Of a stretch of DNA of 64,000 nt, positions 58,750 to 64,000 are shown piece after piece. Numbering within the stretch: position 1 is the first letter of the stretch; every line of letters starts with the position of its first letter. The notes under the pieces were generated by a model. It was given only the letters and a program-made list of their open reading frames with translations, was not told the origin of the DNA and ran no database searches. The translations under genes and the position numbers were made by a program. This DNA is from Anthoceros angustus (lineage: Eukaryota; Streptophyta; Anthocerotopsida; Anthocerotales; Anthocerotaceae), in NCBI GenBank assembly GCA_010909165.1, contig MU008156.1, forward strand, positions 434,001-498,000. Reading direction: 5' to 3'.

Positions 58750-59416
58750 ATGGCGGTGTACCGGAGTGGGATTCTGGATGTGAGGATTTTTAACACTGAT
58801 CGCCAATCTGGCAATTTTCTGGTGAGGTGGAATATGGAGAATTGGGGGGGATCTGAGCTGCGAGTTGATGACGCTGTGGAGCTAATTCCGACTGATCATT
58901 GTATGTGTTTGTCTGAGGATCCGTATTCTGAGTGGCTGCATTGGCCCCAGGCCTCTTTCCCCTTTTCTGAGGAGGTGCTGGAGTATTTCAGCAAGCTGGA
59001 TGTCAACAAGGTTCCGGAGATGCTGCGTAGACAGCTGCTCGTGCTGCGGGAGGCATGTTTGGGTATGCTGGTTTTGTCCACCACCTTCTTGCAGATGGCT
59101 GCAGCTGCAGAGATGTGTCTGGCGGATACGGATATCGGAGGGATGATGAGAAGGATGCTGTGTGGGGTGGATTGAGTTGGAGACTGTCTGCACGCCCAGC
59201 CTGGCCAAGCTCGAGGTTCATCTATACCTGAAGTCTGCGAACTGGGAAGGGGATGGGGACTGCCCATCTGCTCCGAAAGATGATCCTGTCACGGACCAGA
59301 CGGAAATGAGTTTGTCTCAGACCAGAGCCTTCCTGCATTGCACAAATCTGACTGACCTGGAGTCACACCGGGCGGTAGTGACAGTGGCAGCAGGGCTTCT
59401 TGTTCTTGCTCACTAG
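58750..59416 (+). CDS. Unidentified protein, frame broken by one base
   Basis: A 141-codon frame starts with MAVYRSGILDVRIF and runs to 59175. A second frame, offset by one, continues from about 59162 (WIELETVCTPSLAKLEVHLY) to the stop at 59416. The two meet in a GGGG run near 59154, and removing one G would make a continuous ~222-residue protein. Its composition is protein-like, with LRVDDAVELIPTDHC, a helical LRRQLLVLREACLGMLVLS and an acidic Pro/Asp stretch. I do not recognise the family. It may have more exons downstream (59.4-60.2 kb), where short coding-like frames occur, for example HLTCLELEVELEDMRPLLD near 60082. A genuine short intron at the join is unlikely. Confidence 0.45.
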
Positions 59417-60249
59417 GCTGGGCTGCGAAGGTGTGTTCGAGTGGAGGCTGGGAAGTTGCCTGAATTTCTTGTGTGGAGGCCGAGGAGAGAAAGTGTTAGA
59501 ATCGTGAGCGTCTTTTGCAGACCGAGAGGAGCTATGGGAGGGACTGGCAGCTTGTTGCCGTAACAGCAGATTCAAAGAGCTGCAGTGGCTGTGCGAGGGG
59601 ATTCGCTGCCGTCCCTGCCAAGTTGGCGAGGGTTTCAAGACTCCGTGGCAATGTTCCGTGAGGTATGCAAAGAAAAATGTCATCTTCGTGCACAGTTTGC
59701 AGAGTTGTGATGGGTTTTTATGAAGAGATTGTCTCCATTGGCTTGCAGGGAAGCAAGCACGTTCCTCACTTTAGGAAGGAAAGATTGGAGCTTCAAAACA
59801 AGCAGCAACGCCAGCATCGCTGTGGGCCAGATATTCATGACCTTAATGGATGAGATATCTAAAGCTTTGAAGCCTCCGGCAATCAGCCCATCGACAGTTT
59901 TGGTAAGGAGTTAAAGCATACACGTGAGTAGCGAAGCTTGCTATGCTGTCTGTGTCTGTATTGATCCAACACGGCAAGGTTTCGCCACTTGCAGGAAGCC
60001 CCGCTCCCTTCCTAAGAGCTGCTCTGGTAGTCGCGTCCAATTTTATTTGTTTCGTCAGGGCCCGTCCCCCGTAACATTGCATCTGACCTGCCTTGAGCTT
60101 GAGGTTGAACTGGAAGACATGCGCCCTCTCCTTGACATTATAGCAGCATGCCTACCCTGCTGGTCCGTTCGGTCATGGCTTTTCATACTATCCGAACATA
60201 GTTGTACCGGAATTCTTGTAGAAACTGTTCTCTAGTGTAGAGATGAAGC
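59417..60249. other. Uncertain region, possible further exons
   Basis: Contains short plus-strand frames with protein-like composition (59720-59914, 59924-60235), but I could not connect them by splice sites to the upstream gene. Confidence 0.25.
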
Positions 60250-60768
60250 AGGCTGTTCTGCCCAGGAAGGTTGGCACTGCTGACATGGGAGCTGGAGCTT
60301 GCTACAGGTGGCTTGGCACTACTGACATGGGAGCTGGAGCTTGCTGCAGGTGGCTTGTAGGGATCCTCATAGGTAGTCCACGGATTGTCCACCTCCTGGT
60401 ATGTGTACACCGTGACTCGCACCAGCTGCGCATGCTCATTGTAGAAGAAAAACCTGGCATGCAGGAAGTGAGGATGGTCGTAATTCTGCCTTCCCAATCC
60501 CTGATCATCAGGGCATTTTTCACATGCTGCAGGCTGCAAGTCAGTACTAAGCTTATCACATGTTCATAATCGGTATAACAGTCTGTCGGACACGCTTAGA
60601 AAGCACAATCGGGGGAAGGTTACGCTTGGTTGTAAATGAATCTGCAAAGCTCGATCCAGCGAAAGAATTTGCAAAGTTCGATCCAGTCAAATCTTCCGTG
60701 AAGCTGTCAAGATGAAGCAGGGTCACCTTCCAGACATTCCACATCCGATCCACGTTGGCGTGGCGCAC
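60250..60768 (-). pseudogene. PPO: Degenerate PPO of a different lineage
   Basis: On the minus strand, CVRHANVDRMWNVWK (from about 60780 inward) matches the third CuB His segment, with the first His of the HH pair changed to Arg. After a spacer, HFLHARFFFYNEHAQLVRVT, then YTYQEVDNPW, matches the DWL region. NVDRMW and YQEVDNPW are closer to canonical seed-plant PPOs than to the NxDRLW type of PPO1-PPO5. No CuA region was found. The frame then runs through two 14-residue repeats. Confidence 0.7.
60273..60356. repeat. Two tandem 42 bp units
   Basis: Units at 60273-60314 and 60315-60356 differ at two or three bases. The length keeps the minus-strand frame, encoding PPxASSSSHVSSAx twice at the end of the PPO relic. 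Confidence 0.9.
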
Positions 60769-60887
60769 ACAGAAAGCTGCGCAGATGCTACGCTGTCCTC
60801 CCTACCAATTGAAATGGACAGGGTACTGCAGGTGCGGGAGCGAGCAGAGGGCCACAGGGGCTGCGAAGCCGCTGGATTCTCCGCCAG

Positions 60888-61205
60888 CTACTGCGTCCAC
60901 TCGACGTAGTGCTCCGGGCCGGCGGGATGCATGAGGAGTTCCGGCCGGCTGCAGCATAGGACGCTTGCGGCAGCGGAATCGAGGTAGCCTTCCTGCAGCC
61001 CGCACACGCTGAAGTCCAGCCTGATGGGATCTGCTTGGCTCAGCCTCAACCTCATCGCTATCCAGGCGCACAGGAATGCGTCGAAGGTGCCTGAGTGATG
61101 AATGTCGTCCCAACTGAAGATGGTGGCGCCCTCCGAAGCCCTGTAAGTCGTCTTAAGCCCCGGACGGCGGAATATTCTCCTCGCTAATGCGATCCTGGCT
61201 CCCAT
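60888..61205 (-). other. Unidentified minus-strand ORF (105 aa)
   Basis: The frame starts with MGARIALARRIFRR and contains DAFLCAWIAMRLRLSQADPI. A TATATA element lies about 25 bp before the ATG, which is too close for a normal leader. It may be an exon of a larger gene related to the PPO relic downstream, but no PPO motif is visible. No function is assigned. Confidence 0.3.
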
Positions 61206-61349
61206 TGTTACTATCTTCAGACGCCTATATATGTGCTGTCCTGTAGTCTTTTAGCAAATTGCAGTGATCTGTCTCCTTACAAGTTTGGGCAAATTGCAGT
61301 GACTTGTTGCAAGGAAAGATCCGCCCACACACCATCTGCGACAGAGGGA

Positions 61350-63525
61350 ATGAGGAAACGCTCCGCAGTGCCGCAGAAATTGGTGACGGATGGGAAGCTA
61401 TCGGAGGATGGGAAGCTACCGGTGTGCTGTGGTGGCTGGGTAATTCAAACCGGCGGACGATCTCCTTTCCATGTGGTCTTCGGAAGAAAAGACAACTCGT
61501 CAACCGGCGGAGCGTCGAGAAATTCGCTACAAGTAGCTCAATATGACCCAAAGACGTCCGTCGTCTCGGATCCTGTGAGTGCCTTCACCCGATCTGCATG
61601 ACAGCAAGTGGCAATGCGCTGAGATTTTAGTGGTTGTGGTACTGACCTCAATGTTTGGCAGGTGTATGTGTGCCCAACGGCTGGAGGAAGTGCACTTGCG
61701 ATAGCAGTTCATCCGAAGGGGGATGGAATCGTTTGTTCGTTTGAAGACAGCTGCAGGTGAGCCTTCTCCTCTTGTGGAATGGCATAGGAATACGGTGTCC
61801 CGACCGTGCAGATGGCTAGTGTCTGACTTCGGACTTTGTGAGGAAGGTGCAAGTGCCTGATTTTGTGGGACATTTGTTTCACAGGCTCTTTGAGATTGTG
61901 GTAGAGCGTGATGAGGTTGTGAACTCATCTGGATCAGCGGGAAAGGAGTTACCTGAGCTGAACGGTGCAGGAGCTCAAAAGCTTCTGGCCTTCAGCCCCG
62001 ATGGGTCCATGCTTGCCGCAGGGACGGAGGTAAGCTCGGCAGTGCTCTTTGTTCCTTGGCTTTTTGGCGCCATCAGTCCCAGCTAATCCGATGAAGCAAC
62101 AAAGAGATCCCATTGTCAACCTCTTGATCACTATCCCGCCTTACTGCATCTCTGCTCAATGGTTGCAGAAAGGACACCTTCGTGTTTTCAACTGGCCAAG
62201 CATGACGGTCGTACTTGATGAGCCTCACACACTCAAGCAAATACGAGACTTGGATATCAGGTTGTCAATCGACTTCAAAGTAGATCTGTGTCATGTGATT
62301 TTCAGCTGCAGATGGCCTCTCTGCAGTCACACTGACTGGTGTTCTTGTTGGCAGCATGGATTCTGCTCGAGTTGCAGTGTCAGGTGGTGGTGTTTGCCAA
62401 GTCTGGAATCTTCATTCTGCAGCAAAGGAAGGCACCTTGTCGAATGAGGTAGTTGCCAGCTTTGTGCACAAAGTTGCCATCAAACCTCTGCCATGTGGAA
62501 ACCCTTCTTTGTAGCTAATGGTCTGTGTCTTGCGTTGGCACGTATTATATTTAGGTTGCTGATATCGGAGTTTTGATGGGTTTGCAGGGCGACATGCTTG
62601 ACTGTTGTAGGTTTTCGAAAGCAGGAAAGAAGCCTTTCCTTTTCGTTGCAGTCAACCGAGGTGCATTTCAAAGTGCTCATTTGTGGTGCCGCACCGATGC
62701 TAAGATTATATTTTACGCTTGCTCTTTTTCAGACAAACTGCTAAGCTGCTGCAGCTGTGCTACATGATTTCTATTCAGGAGGCAAGGGTTACATCGGTGT
62801 GTGGGTCATCAGTGAGTGGGAAAAGTGCCTCGGGCTGAAGAAGGTTCAGCATACTTCTGTAACGTCGCTTGCTGTCACTCCGAATGGTAAACGTCTTGCT
62901 ATGTAAGTGGTGTTGCTTAGGGTTTATAGCCTTTCAGAACCGTTTGAGAACAGATTTGGGGATCGCTGCTCCAGTGGAAGTTTTCCTGACCCTTTTGCTT
63001 GTCGGGACTTTACAGTGGAGGTTTACTTGGACAAATCACGATACTTGAAGTAGTGAACATGAGCCTTGTGCACAAAGTTCAGACTGACCAGGCTGGGTCA
63101 ATCACTTTCTTGGAGTTTTCTCGGAATGGCAGGTTCGAGACCAGCTCTTCTTACTTTAACTCTATTTGCCGACCATGCGCAGCACTCATGTCATGTCAGG
63201 TTAGAGCATCTCAGCATTGCACACTATGTCATAATTCAGTTTCTCCTTGCAGGGAGCTGTTGTCTCTGGCAGCGGACTCCACCTCAGAGGTCCTTCCGAT
63301 CCATTTAGAGCGAGAATGGAAAGGTTTGTTGCATCCTTTGTATTGCTTACAGTCGGGAGCTGCTACCAATGCTGTGTCTCATTCTGACTCTTGTAACTTG
63401 TGCATCCTACAGAGTGGGAGCTCTACTCGATACTAGCTGCCTCTATCCTACTCTCTGTTGTAATTGCTTACTGGCTGTATTTAATATCCGACAACTTCTG
63501 GAATGCTCCACCGGGAAGAAGATAG
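61350..63525 (+). CDS. PHF1/SEC12-like WD40 membrane protein
   Basis: Exons recognised: 61350-61574, 61662-61756, 61885-62029, 62169-about 62260, about 62306-62448, about 62588-62669, about 62781-62902, 63016-63133, about 63254-63323, 63413-63525. Family marks in order are AIAVHPKGDGIVCSFE, RLFEIVVE, LLAFSPDGSMLAAG, VVLDEPHTLKQIRDLDI, CRFSKAGKKPFLFVAVNRG, VTSLAVTPNGKRLAM, and near the end EREWKEWELYSILAAS leading into one C-terminal membrane span. This matches the SEC12-related PHF1 family, which assists ER exit of phosphate transporters in plants. The Gly-rich potassium-loop motif of true SEC12 exchange factors was not seen in the N-terminus, so PHF1-like is preferred. The junction between the fourth and fifth exons does not keep frame with the obvious sites, so a further indel or an unusual splice is present. 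Confidence 0.75.
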
Positions 63526-63659
63526 CAGCCATTCAGGCTTCCTGTGGAGGCCATTCTCTCTGCCCGTTAGATGGGATCCAACCCTTTGTAGACTACTATT
63601 ACGTATTTCCTTCATTGCTGCCAGAAATTGTCTGGCAGATTGATAAAAATAGTCTGTGG
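63526..63659. other. Spacer after the PHF1-like gene
   Basis: Probable 3' untranslated sequence; nothing else is recognised. Confidence 0.3.
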
Positions 63660-64000
63660 TTACCTCGGTATGAACCGAAAAATCAAACCTACTGCACTGT
63701 ATGCTCCAACGTTTCCAGAGCCAGTCTTGAATAATGCAAGATAGATTGCGGGATTGGTGTCATCCACGTTGTCCAACGGTGCAAACCAAAGCAGCTCCAA
63801 CCCCTTCCTCTCTAACAGGCATCGCATTCTGCTGCGAAGTGCGACGTGCGAAGTTAGAAGTATCACAATCCAGGATGTCCCTCTGATCACCTAAAGGGCG
63901 TTAGGGCCTTCAGGGTACAATTCAACAGTGAAAAGCTATGACTCTGATTTGTATCTGGCAACCTCCTCTTCGTTGGAAAGTTTGCCCATGAGCCTCCCTG
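63660..64000 (-). CDS. Possible partial gene entering from the right edge
   Basis: Minus-strand segments look protein-like: MGKLSNEEEVARYKSES near 63988-63935, and after a possible acceptor (CCTTTAG near 63892) LLERKGLELLWFAPLDNVDD, then TNPAIYLALF. I do not recognise the family, and the join between the segments is not established. Confidence 0.3.

Overview
The window is nuclear DNA of a land plant. Genes are split by many short GT-AG introns (mostly about 80-200 bp), and one encodes a photosystem I antenna protein (Lhca2). The polyphenol oxidases (PPOs) carry secretory signal peptides and five or six exons, unlike the plastid-targeted, intron-poor PPOs typical of flowering plants. That, plus tandem PPO and dirigent families, suggests a seedless plant (lycophyte or bryophyte). 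The sequence alone does not decide which.

Layout. 0.2-7.4 kb: a NUS1/LEW1 subunit of cis-prenyltransferase, a relic of an LRR receptor kinase, an intact PPO (PPO1) and an unidentified single-pass membrane protein. 7.4-13.6 kb: repeats, including a ~1.6 kb direct duplication, minisatellites and a tRNA-Trp-like relic with a CTA anticodon. 13.6-17.3 kb: an LRR receptor kinase in ten exons. 18.7-19.3 kb: a P450 N-terminal scrap and a Ty1/copia remnant. 19.5-25.2 kb: four single-exon dirigent-like genes, two with one-base frameshifts, with P450 fragments between them. 26.3-28.4 kb: an intact CYP71-clan-like P450. 29.6-49.7 kb: an array built on a repeated [pirin + PPO] unit, with two intact pirins, two intact PPOs (PPO4, PPO5), two rearranged PPO pseudogenes (PPO2, PPO3) in a near-identical 3.5 kb tandem duplication, three truncated pirins, a pirin relic inside a PPO5 intron and a truncated P450. 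50.6-51.9 kb: Lhca2 on the minus strand. 52-58.6 kb: AT-rich gene-free DNA with diverged repeats and minisatellites. 58.7-64 kb: an unidentified gene, a degenerate PPO of another lineage on the minus strand, a PHF1/SEC12-like WD40 membrane protein and a possible partial gene at the right edge.

How the genes may fit together. PPO oxidises phenols to quinones, some pirins act on flavonols, dirigent proteins steer phenoxy-radical coupling, and CYP71-clan P450s often hydroxylate phenolics. Finding all four families, mostly duplicated, on the same strand within about 46 kb suggests a secreted phenolic-oxidation/coupling locus. This is inference from family functions and adjacency. The array also records how it grew: tandem duplication, local inversion, a probable template switch and telomere-like filler. 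Several one-base frameshifts fall in G/C runs and may be sequencing or assembly errors, so read-level checks matter before calling those genes dead.
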